A stretch of DNA of 49,514 bases from Halalkalibacterium ligniniphilum (GCF_000334155.1 NZ_ANNK01000126.1:1-49514); one strand, 5' to 3'. Positions 1 to 8,542 are shown, counted from the first letter of the stretch. A program made the numbers and translations. Notes: generated from the sequence alone by a model not told the origin.

Positions 1-56
1 AGGAGATGTCGAAGCGACCTAGATCCGCTGGCACATTACACTAGACAGCTTTGATG
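1..56. repeat. Partial copy of dispersed repeat A (cut by window edge)
   Basis: This stretch matches the second half of a longer element at about 33066-33180. Shared landmarks in the same order are AGCGACCT, then CCGCTGG, then CTAGAC, then TTTGA. No reading frame is evident in either copy. The element resembles short non-coding repeats scattered through Bacillaceae genomes (recalled, not searched). The copy is truncated by the window edge, so its full extent is unknown. Confidence 0.6.
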
Positions 57-90
57 TTTTTTTGTTTCTTAAATCAAAATTCTTGCCAAC

Positions 91-350
91 AACGGGATAG
101 AGAGGCTGGGACATAACGAACGTGTATGATTGAAAATGCGAACAATGCACAACCTTAGCGGCGGAAATAGACGTAGACTCCTTCGGGATCAAAGACAAGG
201 GTGAGACCCCGCAGTGCAAAAAGCACGAGGAGGCTCACCAGCCGCCCGCGGAAAGCGAAAGGTATTTCCGAAGCGAATGCGAGGCAGCAACGACCATGAC
301 GTTCGGATTTCTCTTCAAAAAAACTCTTTTGTCCCAGCCCATTATCCGTT
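91..350. repeat. Dispersed repeat B with terminal inverted repeats
   Basis: A roughly 260-bp GC-richer element is bounded by imperfect inverted repeats: AACGGGATAGAGAGGCTGGG at 91-110 (continuing ACATAA) pairs with TTTTGTCCCAGCCC and ATTATCCGTT at 327-350. The core at about 176-275 carries GACTCCTTCGGGAT, GGTGAGACCCCGCAG, GAGGAGGCTCACC and CCGCCCGCGGAAAGCGAA, which I recognise as a sequence recurring in many Bacillaceae genomes. GGGTGAGACCCCG and GGAGGCTCACC can also fold locally. It lies directly downstream of the PBP stop codon, so it may act at the RNA 3' end. No coding function is apparent. Confidence 0.65.
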
Positions 351-402
351 ATCACTATTTTTCTTTGCATGATACCCTAGCACCTTATGTTTATGTCTCT
401 GC

Positions 403-2553
403 TTAGTTAAAACCTAACCTAAAATTCACATCTGCAATATTAGACGGCTCCCCTTCTTGCCCAGTCAGCGGATCATGAGGAACGACTTGGTATTCCTTCA
501 ATGAAAAGACATTCACACTTGAAACAAGGTATTCTTCCTCTCCAGCAATGGTACCAACTTTTTTTCTCCTGTCGCCATTGATCTCATAAATGTCGTAATT
601 AAGACGCTCATCCTCAGAGCCGCTCCATTCCAATTTAATGCTCATTAGTCGAGAGCCTCCCATCGTCAAGGTCGCTGTAAGATCATCAACGGTGACTAAA
701 CGAACAGGAGGAAGGAGTTCTTCAACTCCATTAGGCTTTTGGAAGGCTGAAGCCTGTAAAGACTGAGGTCCTTCATCAAGAATCGCTCGAAAAAGGGCAG
801 CTGGATAAGAGCTTCCTCCACGTAAATAGCGGTCCTCTGACGTAACGTCATACCCCATCCAAAGTGCGCCGACAACTTCTGGTGTATAACCGACGAACCA
901 TGCGTCCATTGCGGCATCGTCAACGGTTGTGTAAGAAGTTGTTCCTGTTTTCCCAGCAAGTGCTCCCACTCCATTAGCTTGCTGACCCGTTCCCTCTTTT
1001 ACAACAGACTCGAGCATCCGCGTCATCGACCAAGCCGTTTGTGGTGAGAAAATTTTCTCCTCTTCCACCGTGGGCTTCTCCAGCTTATTTCCGTTACGAT
1101 CATAAATTTCCTCGATAAAGTATGGGTTGACTTCTTTCCCTCCATTGGCAAGCGATCCATATGCTTTTGCTAGCTCAAACGGTGTGACACCTGTTTCAAG
1201 ACCACCAAGAGCTAGAGCAAGGCCTTTGTCTGGAAGGGTGAAGCCTTGCCGCTCCAAATAGGAAAGAGCTCTATCTACACCTAGCTCATTCAAAAGCCAA
1301 ACGGCAGGAGCGTTCGCCGAATGGGTAATCGCGTCATACATCGTCATTTTCCCCATATACTGTTGATTGCTATTACGTGGGGTATAGCCGTCATAGCTTA
1401 CTTGTTCATCTTTTAGAAGAGAATAAGGATGATAGTCTCCCTCTTCTAAAGCAGGAGCATAAACAGCGAGTGGCTTGAAAGTAGAGCCTGGCTGACGTTT
1501 GACATTCACTCGATTTAACCCTAAGCGAACATATTCACGACCGCCTTGAACAGCAAGGACACCGCCACTATTCGTATCCATTAACACATAGGCAGCCTCT
1601 GCGTCCTTATTGCCATTAGGATAATACTGATCATTTCGCATCAATTTAAAAGAGGCTTCCTGAACGTCACGGTCAATCGGCACAACGACCTTATAACCAC
1701 CTGTTAAAAATTCTTCATTTGAAAGTCCAAAGCGTGCCTCTGCCTCATCGATGACCATATCAATGTACGTTAAGTACGCTTCGTTTTCCGTTACTTCATT
1801 CAGTTCAACTTGAACGGTTTTCCCTTGCAAGCGTACCGCTTCGTCCGCACGTAGGTAGCCTTGCCGCTCCATGACTGAAAGAACTAAATCACGTCGTTGC
1901 TTGCTCCGTTCAGGATTATTAATCGGTGAATAGGCATTTGGTCCTTTCGGCAAGCCCGCGAGCAAGGCTCCCTCTTCAACGGTTAAGTCATTCACTTCTT
2001 TATCAAAATAGAGCTTTGATGCCGCTTGAATTCCATGAGCACCATGTCCAAAGTAAATTCGGTTTAAGTACATTTCTAAAATTTCATTTTTACTGTATCG
2101 ACGCTCTAAATTTATCGCGATTAATACTTCTTTTGTTTTTCGAAGCCAAGATTTATCGTGAGTGAGAAAAACATTCTTCGCTAGCTGTTGAGTAATTGTG
2201 CTCCCACCTTCAACTTTTGCACCTGCTAGAATATCACGGTACAACGCACGACCAATCGCACGAAAATCGATTCCTTGATGCTCATAAAATCGCGCGTCCT
2301 CTATCGCAATAAAAGCATCCTGTACATGCTGAGGAACATCCACTAACGATATTATTTCACGATTTTCAACATAAAGCTTCGTGACCAAATCTCCTTCCTC
2401 ATCCACTAATGAGGTCGTTGCATCCATAACAAGCTTTTGATCATCAATGACATAATGACCAGCTAAAAGAATAAATAAATAACCTATGAGACCAAACAAT
2501 ATTGTTGAAAGTATGGTTACAAGCCCGATAAAGATTTTTTTCTTCAGCTTCAT
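403..2553 (-). CDS. pbpF: Class A penicillin-binding protein (PBP 2C/PbpF-like)
   Basis: Bifunctional peptidoglycan synthase that polymerises lipid II and cross-links the strands at the outer face of the membrane. The 716-aa protein has one N-terminal membrane anchor (about residues 8-32), a GT51 glycosyltransferase domain with EDARFYEHQG (catalytic Glu about 85) and GGSTITQQLAKN, and a transpeptidase domain with STFK (Ser about 357), SAN (about 412) and KTGT (about 535). Length matches B. subtilis PbpF (about 714 aa), and pbpF lies just beyond ecsC in B. subtilis, which supports the name over PbpG or PonA. The start has an AAAGGAG site six bases upstream. No gene follows it in the window; repeat B lies immediately downstream. 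Confidence 0.85.
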   Translation of the reverse strand: MKLKKKIFIGLVTILSTILFGLIGYLFILLAGHYVIDDQKLVMDATTSLVDEEGDLVTKLYVENREIISLVDVPQHVQDAFIAIEDARFYEHQGIDFRAIGRALYRDILAGAKVEGGSTITQQLAKNVFLTHDKSWLRKTKEVLIAINLERRYSKNEILEMYLNRIYFGHGAHGIQAASKLYFDKEVNDLTVEEGALLAGLPKGPNAYSPINNPERSKQRRDLVLSVMERQGYLRADEAVRLQGKTVQVELNEVTENEAYLTYIDMVIDEAEARFGLSNEEFLTGGYKVVVPIDRDVQEASFKLMRNDQYYPNGNKDAEAAYVLMDTNSGGVLAVQGGREYVRLGLNRVNVKRQPGSTFKPLAVYAPALEEGDYHPYSLLKDEQVSYDGYTPRNSNQQYMGKMTMYDAITHSANAPAVWLLNELGVDRALSYLERQGFTLPDKGLALALGGLETGVTPFELAKAYGSLANGGKEVNPYFIEEIYDRNGNKLEKPTVEEEKIFSPQTAWSMTRMLESVVKEGTGQQANGVGALAGKTGTTSYTTVDDAAMDAWFVGYTPEVVGALWMGYDVTSEDRYLRGGSSYPAALFRAILDEGPQSLQASAFQKPNGVEELLPPVRLVTVDDLTATLTMGGSRLMSIKLEWSGSEDERLNYDIYEINGDRRKKVGTIAGEEEYLVSSVNVFSLKEYQVVPHDPLTGQEGEPSNIADVNFRLGFN

Positions 2554-2933
2554 TCAACTCCTTTCCACCATTGTACCTAAAGTATGCCCGTCCGTTCGCG
2601 CTTCTATCGACAGTCTTCATTCAGAAGATGAAAATAGAATGCTGTGCATGGTTTACAATGATAGTAGACAGAAAGACAGTAAGCAAGAAAGTAGATAAAA
2701 GAAAGCACGGCTAAGATAACTATACGAACGACCCAATGACAGGTTTCAACAAATTATGCAAAGAAGGAATCCAAGGACCAATCAATTTTCCTTGTCTGTC
2801 CATTGTCTTAACACATCTCATGTCTAATAAACAAAACAAGCTCAGCAATCCTTAATATGAAAAGCGCAGGTGCCTTGTTTAGCCACTGGAATTAGACAGC
2901 ATTAAAATGTTGTCCTATCTTATCTTTTAAAGA
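2554..2933. other. Intergenic region between liaR and pbpF
   Basis: About 380 bases without a convincing gene. On the minus strand it must carry the pbpF promoter; a weak candidate is TTGTAA, 16 bases, TATTTT near 2630-2657. A 70-codon plus-strand frame crossing the pbpF start has no ribosome site and is not called. The rest is AT-rich and without clear structure up to the liaR terminator. Confidence 0.4.
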
Positions 2934-2972
2934 AATAACGCTAGACCGAGAGTATTACGGTCTAGCGTTATT
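2934..2972 (-). terminator. Terminator of the lia operon
   Basis: Perfect 15-bp stem: AATAACGCTAGACCG at 2934-2948 and CGGTCTAGCGTTATT at 2958-2972, with a 9-base loop. On the minus strand it is followed by TTCTTTAAAA. The stem overlaps the liaR stop codon, so transcription ends immediately after liaR. Confidence 0.9.
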
Positions 2973-3600
2973 TTACAAGCCCATGCCGATGAGCGTAGAT
3001 GGCAATTTGTGTTCGATCTTCAAGCTGGAGCTTATGTAAGATGTTGCTCACATGGGTCTTGACCGTCTTAATGCCGATAAAAAGTGCTTCGGCAATTTCT
3101 TGATTGCTTTTCCCTTCTCCTACTAGATAAAAGACCTCAAGCTCTCGAGGTGTTAGCTCCAAATGAGGCGCTGTCTCTTTTGGTGCCCGCATTCGTTCCA
3201 TCATTTTATTTGTGACTCGGGCTTCAACAACAGGTTCTCCCTTTGAGGCGGAACGAATCGCACGAGCGATGTCTGCTGCAGAAGATGTTTTTAACAAATA
3301 GCTAAATGCACCAGCTTCTATCACTGGATACACCTTCTCATCATCAATAAAACTCGTTAACACAATTACTTTGACTTCACTTGTTTCCTTCATGATTTGT
3401 GAAGTGGCCGCAATTCCATCCATTTTCTCCATCACAAGATCCATGAGAACGACATCAGGCTTTTTATCGAGAACAAGACGAACACCCTCCTTACCGTCAC
3501 TCGCTTCTCCGATCACCTCAATATCAGGCTGGGTTCCTAAGTAAGCGGCGAGACCCATTCTTACCATTTCGTGGTCATCAATGAGAACGACACGAATCAT
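2968..3600 (-). CDS. liaR: Response regulator LiaR (VraR family)
   Basis: Cytoplasmic NarL/FixJ-type regulator of the Lia cell-envelope stress response. The receiver domain has the acidic pair in VVLIDDHE, phosphoacceptor Asp54 in VVLMDLVMEKMDG and the switch Lys in SYLLKTS. The LuxR-type helix-turn-helix (about residues 147-205) has LTPRELEVF and GIKTVKTHVSNIL. The 210 aa match B. subtilis LiaR in length and in long identical stretches by recall. Its start overlaps the liaS stop by 4 bases, implying translational coupling. Expected target: a box upstream of liaI (see 7650-7670). Confidence 0.95.
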   Translation of the reverse strand: MIRVVLIDDHEMVRMGLAAYLGTQPDIEVIGEASDGKEGVRLVLDKKPDVVLMDLVMEKMDGIAATSQIMKETSEVKVIVLTSFIDDEKVYPVIEAGAFSYLLKTSSAADIARAIRSASKGEPVVEARVTNKMMERMRAPKETAPHLELTPRELEVFYLVGEGKSNQEIAEALFIGIKTVKTHVSNILHKLQLEDRTQIAIYAHRHGLVK

Positions 3601-4655
3601 CTAGCTTCCCCCTTCCACGCAACAGGTATTTTTGCTTCGAGCTGTGTCCCCTTTTCTGGGACAGAAACAATGTCAAGAACGCCTCCAACCTCATTCATTC
3701 GTTCACGCATCGTTTGAAGTCCATAAGACCCGTGTTTTTTTTCAGCCAAATCAAAACCAATACCGTTATCAATCAATTTCATCCGTACTTGATTTTCCGA
3801 CTTTCTTAGCTGGATTTCTACATGGGAGGCTTTCGCATGACGCAGTATATTCGAAATCGCTTCTTGAACAATTCGAAATAAATGGTCTTCAATGCCTTTG
3901 GGCAAATGGTCAACAGCATCCATACGGCTTGTTACTTTTAAGCCATGCTTTTGCTCTAATTCCTTAAACAGGCTAATCATGCCTTCTTTTAGGCTTTTTC
4001 CTTCTAAATGAGCAGGTCGAAGGTGTAACAGAAGCGCCCTCATTTCCGCCTGTGCTGTATTGGCCATCTGTTCCACCATTGTGATTTGTTTTTTTGTCCC
4101 CTCACTTGCCCCATCAAAGCCCTGCTTGACGGCTGCCGTCATCATAGAAATGGCAAACAATTGTTGGCTGACCGCATCATGAAGGTCACGGGCGAGACGT
4201 TGCCGCTCTTCTGTTACAGCCGCTTTTTTTACCGTTTCTTGCATACGGACTCGTTCGGACGAAAGCCGCTGCAAGGATGCGACTTGCTCCTCCACTCTCT
4301 CCGCCATCCGATTTAGGCGCTCAGCCAATTCGCGAATTTCGTCCTCTCCATCAAGGTCAATGCGATGTGAAAAGGTTCCCCTCTCAAAAAGCATCACACT
4401 GTGCAGCAGCTGATCCAAACGCTTTTTTAAGGGCATGAATTGAATCACACCGGCAATCAGTCCAGTTGCAACAATGACAATAAGAATTAGGACAACTAAT
4501 GGGAGACCCATCAGCTTTTGTTCAAGTAATACAGCCAAGCCACGAGGGTCATGATATGTCACAATGACGACAATAAAAAGACCTGTAAAAAAGCTGACAA
4601 TCAGACTGTTGCGGACAAATTGCCACTGGAGCTGGGTAAGACGTCGCTTGTTCAT
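3597..4655 (-). CDS. liaS: Sensor histidine kinase LiaS (VraS family)
   Basis: Membrane kinase that senses lipid II-cycle damage and phosphorylates LiaR. Two N-terminal membrane segments (about residues 13-34 and 50-75) enclose only a short external loop, typical of intramembrane-sensing kinases. A HAMP-like region follows, then a HisKA_3 dimerisation domain with TEERQRLARDLHDAVSQQ (His about 159) and a HATPase domain with DNGIGFDL and GSYGLQTMRER. Length 352 aa (B. subtilis about 360). It overlaps liaF and liaR by 4 bases each. LiaF is the known repressor of this kinase and is encoded just upstream. Confidence 0.95.
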   Translation of the reverse strand: MNKRRLTQLQWQFVRNSLIVSFFTGLFIVVIVTYHDPRGLAVLLEQKLMGLPLVVLILIVIVATGLIAGVIQFMPLKKRLDQLLHSVMLFERGTFSHRIDLDGEDEIRELAERLNRMAERVEEQVASLQRLSSERVRMQETVKKAAVTEERQRLARDLHDAVSQQLFAISMMTAAVKQGFDGASEGTKKQITMVEQMANTAQAEMRALLLHLRPAHLEGKSLKEGMISLFKELEQKHGLKVTSRMDAVDHLPKGIEDHLFRIVQEAISNILRHAKASHVEIQLRKSENQVRMKLIDNGIGFDLAEKKHGSYGLQTMRERMNEVGGVLDIVSVPEKGTQLEAKIPVAWKGEAR

Positions 4656-5500
4656 ACGGCTCTCACCTTCACTTCGCCAATCCCTGTCGAAATCACTAGC
4701 TTTAATCGCCTCGGTGATTGTTTATACTCCTTCGTCGCAATGCTTATCGTCTGATTGAAGCCACTTTGCTTGCGCTGAAACAGAGAGATCTCTCCTATCC
4801 ATGTGGACGCTTGAATCGATACGGCTAGATCCTCAGGTACAAAAAGGTGAATATTTCCGATCACTTCCTGAATAATCACAACTGTTTCACCTTCTGGGAT
4901 AATTGCCTTTGAGAAGTCCATTTTCACATCGCCAATTCCATTCCAAATTGTTGTATCTTGAAGTTCAAACTGGTCATGAACGTAATGGATTTCCCCAATT
5001 AAGCTACGACGCATCGAAGGTGAAACATAAATGGTTTCCTGTTTTTTTTCATCCTTTTTCGTTTCAGTTTCACTTCGATGGAATGAAAAGGTTTCATCTT
5101 GGGAAACAGGACGATCACCTTCTTCTTCTTGGTACCATTGCTCTTTATCCTGATCACGTTTGTTTGCTTTTTTTCTTTCTCTCCTTCGTGCTTTCTTCTT
5201 ATCTTGTTTCTCTGTATCTTTTCCACCAAGGAGCTTTACACCATAGTAGACAATCGCTCCTGCAAACAAAAGGCCAAAGAGATTGACGTGAAACAGCCGG
5301 TCAAATAAGATTGCTGCACCCAAAATAAAAAAAACAATACTTAGCAACCGGTGCTGTCGCCGGTAAAAAAAGAGGCCGAGCAGTAGGAAGATGAGGGGAA
5401 TCACCAAAAGATCAATTGAAAAGCGAAACGCTTCAAGTAGTATGGTTAATCCGATCATAACGATGATAATGCCTAATAGCGTTTGCTTACTCATTCTCAT
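4652..5500 (-). CDS. liaF: LiaF, membrane inhibitor of LiaRS
   Basis: In B. subtilis LiaF keeps LiaS in its off state without envelope stress; this gene has the same place between liaG and liaS. The 282-aa protein has four closely spaced N-terminal hydrophobic segments (about residues 8-92), a strongly charged Lys/Arg/Glu-rich linker (about 95-155), and a beta-rich C-terminal domain with IGEIHYV, WNGIGDVKMDFSKA and VIGNIHLFVPEDL, typical of the LiaF/cell-wall-active antibiotic response family. The linker is longer than I recall for B. subtilis LiaF (about 241 aa). Four-base overlap with liaS. Confidence 0.92.
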   Translation of the reverse strand: MRMSKQTLLGIIIVMIGLTILLEAFRFSIDLLVIPLIFLLLGLFFYRRQHRLLSIVFFILGAAILFDRLFHVNLFGLLFAGAIVYYGVKLLGGKDTEKQDKKKARRRERKKANKRDQDKEQWYQEEEGDRPVSQDETFSFHRSETETKKDEKKQETIYVSPSMRRSLIGEIHYVHDQFELQDTTIWNGIGDVKMDFSKAIIPEGETVVIIQEVIGNIHLFVPEDLAVSIQASTWIGEISLFQRKQSGFNQTISIATKEYKQSPRRLKLVISTGIGEVKVRAV

Positions 5501-5519
5501 TGCCCCCTCCCACTTCTTT

Positions 5520-6386
5520 TTAATTAATGATTACATCACCTGATGTTGTTTTCACATCTACCGTATACAACCCCGCTCCTATTGTACCAGAAACCGATTG
5601 CGATTGTTGATTTGAGCCTTGAATCGAATGCTGAATGAGGATATCACCTGAAATCGTTTGCGTGGAAAGCGTAAAATTAGGCTCAGGATAGGTTAGACGA
5701 ACATCTCCAGACACCGTTTCAAATCGTCCATCTCCATTCTCACCTTGATACGTAACAAGGATGTCTCCTGAGACGGACTTGCTCATTAGATTCCCTTGAT
5801 AGGTTTTCACAACCACATCACCTGAAGTAGAATCCATCTTCCCATTCGTTGTTTGAACATCATTCAGAAAAAGATCACCTGATGTGCTCGAAAAATCAAG
5901 TTGTTCTGCAAAAAACCTTTCTCCCAGAACATCGCCTGAGACCGTTTTAATCGTTAATGTTTTTAGTCGGTCATTTCCGTTGATATAAATATCTCCTGAT
6001 ACTGACCTCAATTCAAGAGTTTCTTGATAAGATTCGGGTATTGAAACGACAACCTTTGGATCAGCTCGAAAAAAAAGAAACGAGAAAAAGCGGAAGGACG
6101 GTTCTCTTACTTCAAACTCCACACGATGACCCCGACTGTTTTTTACAAGCTCGTATTCTCCGTTCCTCGTATCCTCTAACTGAACTGTTAGCTCTTCTTC
6201 AGCTGTTGGAACTACTTCAAGATTAAGACTTGTGCTACGAATGAAGACATGCTCCTTACCATCGATGAGCTCCGCAGCATAACCTCCAGACGATTCTTTC
6301 CCCCAGCCACTGAAAATTACTGGAATATTTACAAGCACTAAGATGATACCAATTCCAATTAAAAGAATTCCAGCTACTTTTTTCAT
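5520..6386 (-). CDS. liaG: LiaG-like membrane-anchored DUF4097 beta-repeat protein
   Basis: The position between liaH and liaF and the architecture identify it as LiaG, whose biochemical role is unknown. One N-terminal membrane anchor (about residues 5-26) precedes an extracellular beta-solenoid made of repeated (S/T)(V/T/I)SG(D/T) turns: SVSGDIYI, TVSGDVLG, STSGDLFL, STSGDVVV, SVSGDILV, TVSGDVRL, TISGDILI, SVSGTIGA and TTSGDVII, nine turns in about 160 residues. The final turn reaches the C-terminus. The start has a GGGGTGGGG ribosome site. It is separated from liaH by a strong stem-loop and from liaF by 19 bases. Confidence 0.88.
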   Translation of the reverse strand: MKKVAGILLIGIGIILVLVNIPVIFSGWGKESSGGYAAELIDGKEHVFIRSTSLNLEVVPTAEEELTVQLEDTRNGEYELVKNSRGHRVEFEVREPSFRFFSFLFFRADPKVVVSIPESYQETLELRSVSGDIYINGNDRLKTLTIKTVSGDVLGERFFAEQLDFSSTSGDLFLNDVQTTNGKMDSTSGDVVVKTYQGNLMSKSVSGDILVTYQGENGDGRFETVSGDVRLTYPEPNFTLSTQTISGDILIQHSIQGSNQQSQSVSGTIGAGLYTVDVKTTSGDVIIN

Positions 6387-6411
6387 TTTTCCCCACCCCC
6401 ATTTCTATGAT

Positions 6412-6444
6412 AATGTAAGCTTGGCGTAACGCCAAGCTTACATT
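6412..6444 (-). terminator. Stem-loop between liaH and liaG (attenuator)
   Basis: Perfect 15-bp stem with a 3-base loop: AATGTAAGCTTGGCG at 6412-6426 and CGCCAAGCTTACATT at 6430-6444. On the minus strand the T-tract after it is weak (ATTATCAT), so partial termination or 3'-end protection of a liaIH transcript is likely. B. subtilis also has a stem-loop here, giving abundant liaIH mRNA and little read-through into liaGFSR. Confidence 0.85.
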
Positions 6445-6509
6445 GGGTCATGAATGAACGCGTCTCCCCTAGCATTAAATATTTCCAAGGAATCAGCATG
6501 CTTTACAAT

Positions 6510-7154
6510 TTATGATTGAGCAGACGCCACTTTCGCTTTTAGCGCCTCAAATTCATTTTCAACCTCTTGCTCAAACTCTCTTGAAAACCCTTGAGACGTT
6601 CTCCTATTTGTTTCATATAGCTCCGTATCCACAATCCTCTCCTCAACTCTTAAAAATTCTTCTTCTGCATTTTTGATGGAAAATGCCGCCGCTGTTCGAT
6701 TCATCTGAGCGTTCGCTTTAGATGCTTGTGCCCGAAGAACCAATTCTCGTTTTTTATCCCGAAGCTTTTCATACTTCACTTCCATGTCTTCAAGCTGGAG
6801 CCGTAATTGATGAACATGAGCCTTGCTTTTTTCAAGTAAAGCTTGATAGCGGTTTACTTGTTCAGCCGCTGCTTTCTTTGAATAAAGCGCTCGTTTCGCT
6901 AAATCCTCTTCCCCAGCTTTTAAAGCTGCCTCCGCTTGCTTATCTCGACGCTCTTTCAATTCGATCGCTTCCTGGTAATCACGTTCTAATGAAAGATGAA
7001 GCTTTTTTTGCTTTTCAATCGCCGCTTCCGCACGCTTCATTTCTGCTTGCACATCACGCATATATTGATTGAGCATCATCACTGGCTCTTCAATTTTATC
7101 TAACCCTTCATGAATGGAAGCCATAACCACGTTTCGAATTCGTTTCATTACCAT
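6510..7154 (-). CDS. liaH: LiaH, PspA/IM30-family phage-shock protein
   Basis: Membrane-stabilising coiled-coil protein that forms large oligomers at the inner face of the membrane under envelope stress. The 214 aa are almost wholly helical and charged. The N-terminus has the PspA signature (IRNVVMASIHEGLDKIEEPVMMLNQY...), followed by long Lys/Glu-rich coiled-coil segments. It is directly downstream of liaI, which anchors LiaH to the membrane in B. subtilis. The start has AGGAGG nine bases upstream. Regulation is expected through the LiaR-dependent promoter before liaI. Confidence 0.93.
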   Translation of the reverse strand: MVMKRIRNVVMASIHEGLDKIEEPVMMLNQYMRDVQAEMKRAEAAIEKQKKLHLSLERDYQEAIELKERRDKQAEAALKAGEEDLAKRALYSKKAAAEQVNRYQALLEKSKAHVHQLRLQLEDMEVKYEKLRDKKRELVLRAQASKANAQMNRTAAAFSIKNAEEEFLRVEERIVDTELYETNRRTSQGFSREFEQEVENEFEALKAKVASAQS

Positions 7155-7171
7155 CTTGTCTTTCCTCCTAA

Positions 7172-7567
7172 TTAATCGTATTTTTTCATCATTCGGGCGA
7201 ATTCATCATCAATTGAATCAAAGGCTCGTGTCGTCGGTCTTTCATCCGCTTCAAAATCCAAATCCGCGTCGTCACTGTGACGTTTAAGCAGACGATAGCC
7301 CCCATAAATGAAAAGCGCAGCAATGGCTAAGCTAATCACACCACCAATTCCGCCAAATAGAACAATTCCACCTAATCCCATCAGTAAAATACTTGTAAAC
7401 GTAAGCTCGTCTTTCTCTTGCCACTTCGCATAACCCCAATAAAGCAGCAACGCCCCAATTACCACACTTGCTAATCCTCCTAAGTGAATGCCAAGCATCC
7501 CAAAAAGCATGCTAGCACCAATCAATACGAGAAAAACACCACCAATCACCTTACCAGTTCGCTTCAT
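7172..7567 (-). CDS. liaI: LiaI, membrane anchor for LiaH
   Basis: First gene of the lia operon. The 131-aa protein has about four hydrophobic segments (residues 8-27, 30-48, 57-75 and 77-93) and an acidic cytoplasmic C-terminus ending FARMMKKYD. B. subtilis LiaI (about 126 aa) has the same hydrophobic profile and a similar tail ending in acidic residues plus a lysine-rich end. It lies 17 bases before liaH. The start has GGAGGGA seven bases upstream. The candidate promoter and LiaR box lie in the following 100 bases. Confidence 0.85.
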   Translation of the reverse strand: MKRTGKVIGGVFLVLIGASMLFGMLGIHLGGLASVVIGALLLYWGYAKWQEKDELTFTSILLMGLGGIVLFGGIGGVISLAIAALFIYGGYRLLKRHSDDADLDFEADERPTTRAFDSIDDEFARMMKKYD

Positions 7568-7598
7568 TTACCATCCCTCCTTTTCTTTAACTACTTTT

Positions 7599-7627
7599 AT
7601 TGTAGAGAAGGGGAAGCGTTTCGATAA
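7599..7627 (-). promoter_or_regulatory. Candidate liaI promoter
   Basis: On the minus strand, TACAAT (-10, plus coordinates 7599-7604) is separated by 17 bases from TTATCG (-35, 7622-7627). The poor -35 suits an activator-dependent promoter. It lies about 30 bases before the liaI start codon. Confidence 0.5.
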
Positions 7628-7649
7628 CGCACTAGAGCATGGTTTTATC

Positions 7650-7670
7650 TCAGCCCCAAGACGGAGTTCT
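7650..7670 (-). promoter_or_regulatory. Candidate LiaR box upstream of liaI
   Basis: On the minus strand the sequence reads AGAACTCC GTCTT GGGGCTGA, an imperfect inverted repeat (AACTCC/GGGGCT around GTCTT). It resembles the LiaR box form I recall, with AGTCC and GGACT half-sites around a GTCTT/AAGAC centre; about 13 of 17 defined positions agree. It sits just upstream of the proposed -35. Confidence 0.5.
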
Positions 7671-7818
7671 TACTCAGACCTATGTCCTTTTTATGAACCT
7701 TTGTTATTTTCAAAGAGCCTTTGCGCATGATTCGCTATAATAGAATGAGACATGATAGAATATGAATGGTTTTAGCAGTCATACTTTGTTAAAGTAGAGA
7801 TGCTTGGAGGTGCTAGAT

Positions 7819-8535
7819 ATGACAGAGGTTACAATCTGGCTTGCTTTTCTTGCCGGAATTGTTTCGTTTTTATCCCCTTGTATTTTCCCTTTAATGCCTG
7901 CATATTTGGCTCAATTAACCGGGTCAACGGTATCAGGGGATGCGATTGTTGCTGATCGGAGATTAATTCTTTCTCGCAGCAGCGGATTTATTCTTGGATT
8001 TACACTTATTTTCCTATTACTCGGTGCATCATCCACCTTTATTGGTCAGCTATTTTGGGGAAATCGTCTTTTATTAGAGCAAATTGGCGGGATCGTTATT
8101 ACTGTATTCGGGTTACAAATGATGGGGATTATTTCTCTGCGGATGCTTTTAAGTGAAAAAAGAATTGCGACAAAGCCAAAAAAATCATCGAGCTTTGCTG
8201 GTTCAGTCATGCTCGGCTTTTTATTTGGAACAGGCTGGTCCCCATGCATCGGTCTCGTTCTTTCATCCATCTTAATTTTGGCAAGTCAAGCAAACACGAT
8301 GTGGACAGGGATGTTCATGCTTCTCATTTACTCAATTGGTCTAGGCATTCCATTTATCCTTGTTGCTCTTCTATGGTCACGTTCTCTTCATAAGATGCGT
8401 CGGTTAAATAGATGGCTACCAAAGATTCAAAAAGCGAGCGGACTCATTATGGTCATCCTTGGAATTTTGCTATTCACAGGTCAGTTCCGTGTCATTTCTG
8501 CCTATTTTGCACGATTTGTCCCTTTTAATTTTTAA
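7819..8535 (+). CDS. CcdA-type thiol-disulfide transporter
   Basis: Membrane protein of the CcdA/DsbD-core family, which moves reducing equivalents across the membrane to extracytoplasmic thioredoxin-like proteins. About six membrane segments in 238 aa. The two family cysteines are present: SFLSPCIFPLMP (Cys about 21) and GTGWSPCIGLVL (Cys about 143). ATG at 7819 is preferred to an upstream TTG because GGAGG at 7806-7810 is eight bases before it. It stands alone, divergent from liaI. B. subtilis CcdA acts in cytochrome c maturation and spore coat/cortex formation; which role applies here is not evident. Confidence 0.88.
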   Translation: MTEVTIWLAFLAGIVSFLSPCIFPLMPAYLAQLTGSTVSGDAIVADRRLILSRSSGFILGFTLIFLLLGASSTFIGQLFWGNRLLLEQIGGIVITVFGLQMMGIISLRMLLSEKRIATKPKKSSSFAGSVMLGFLFGTGWSPCIGLVLSSILILASQANTMWTGMFMLLIYSIGLGIPFILVALLWSRSLHKMRRLNRWLPKIQKASGLIMVILGILLFTGQFRVISAYFARFVPFNF

Positions 8536-8542
8536 TAAAACA

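Noticed and set aside
2486-2698. 70-codon plus-strand frame crossing the pbpF start
   Set aside because: No ribosome site and no recognisable protein; mostly antisense to pbpF and its promoter.
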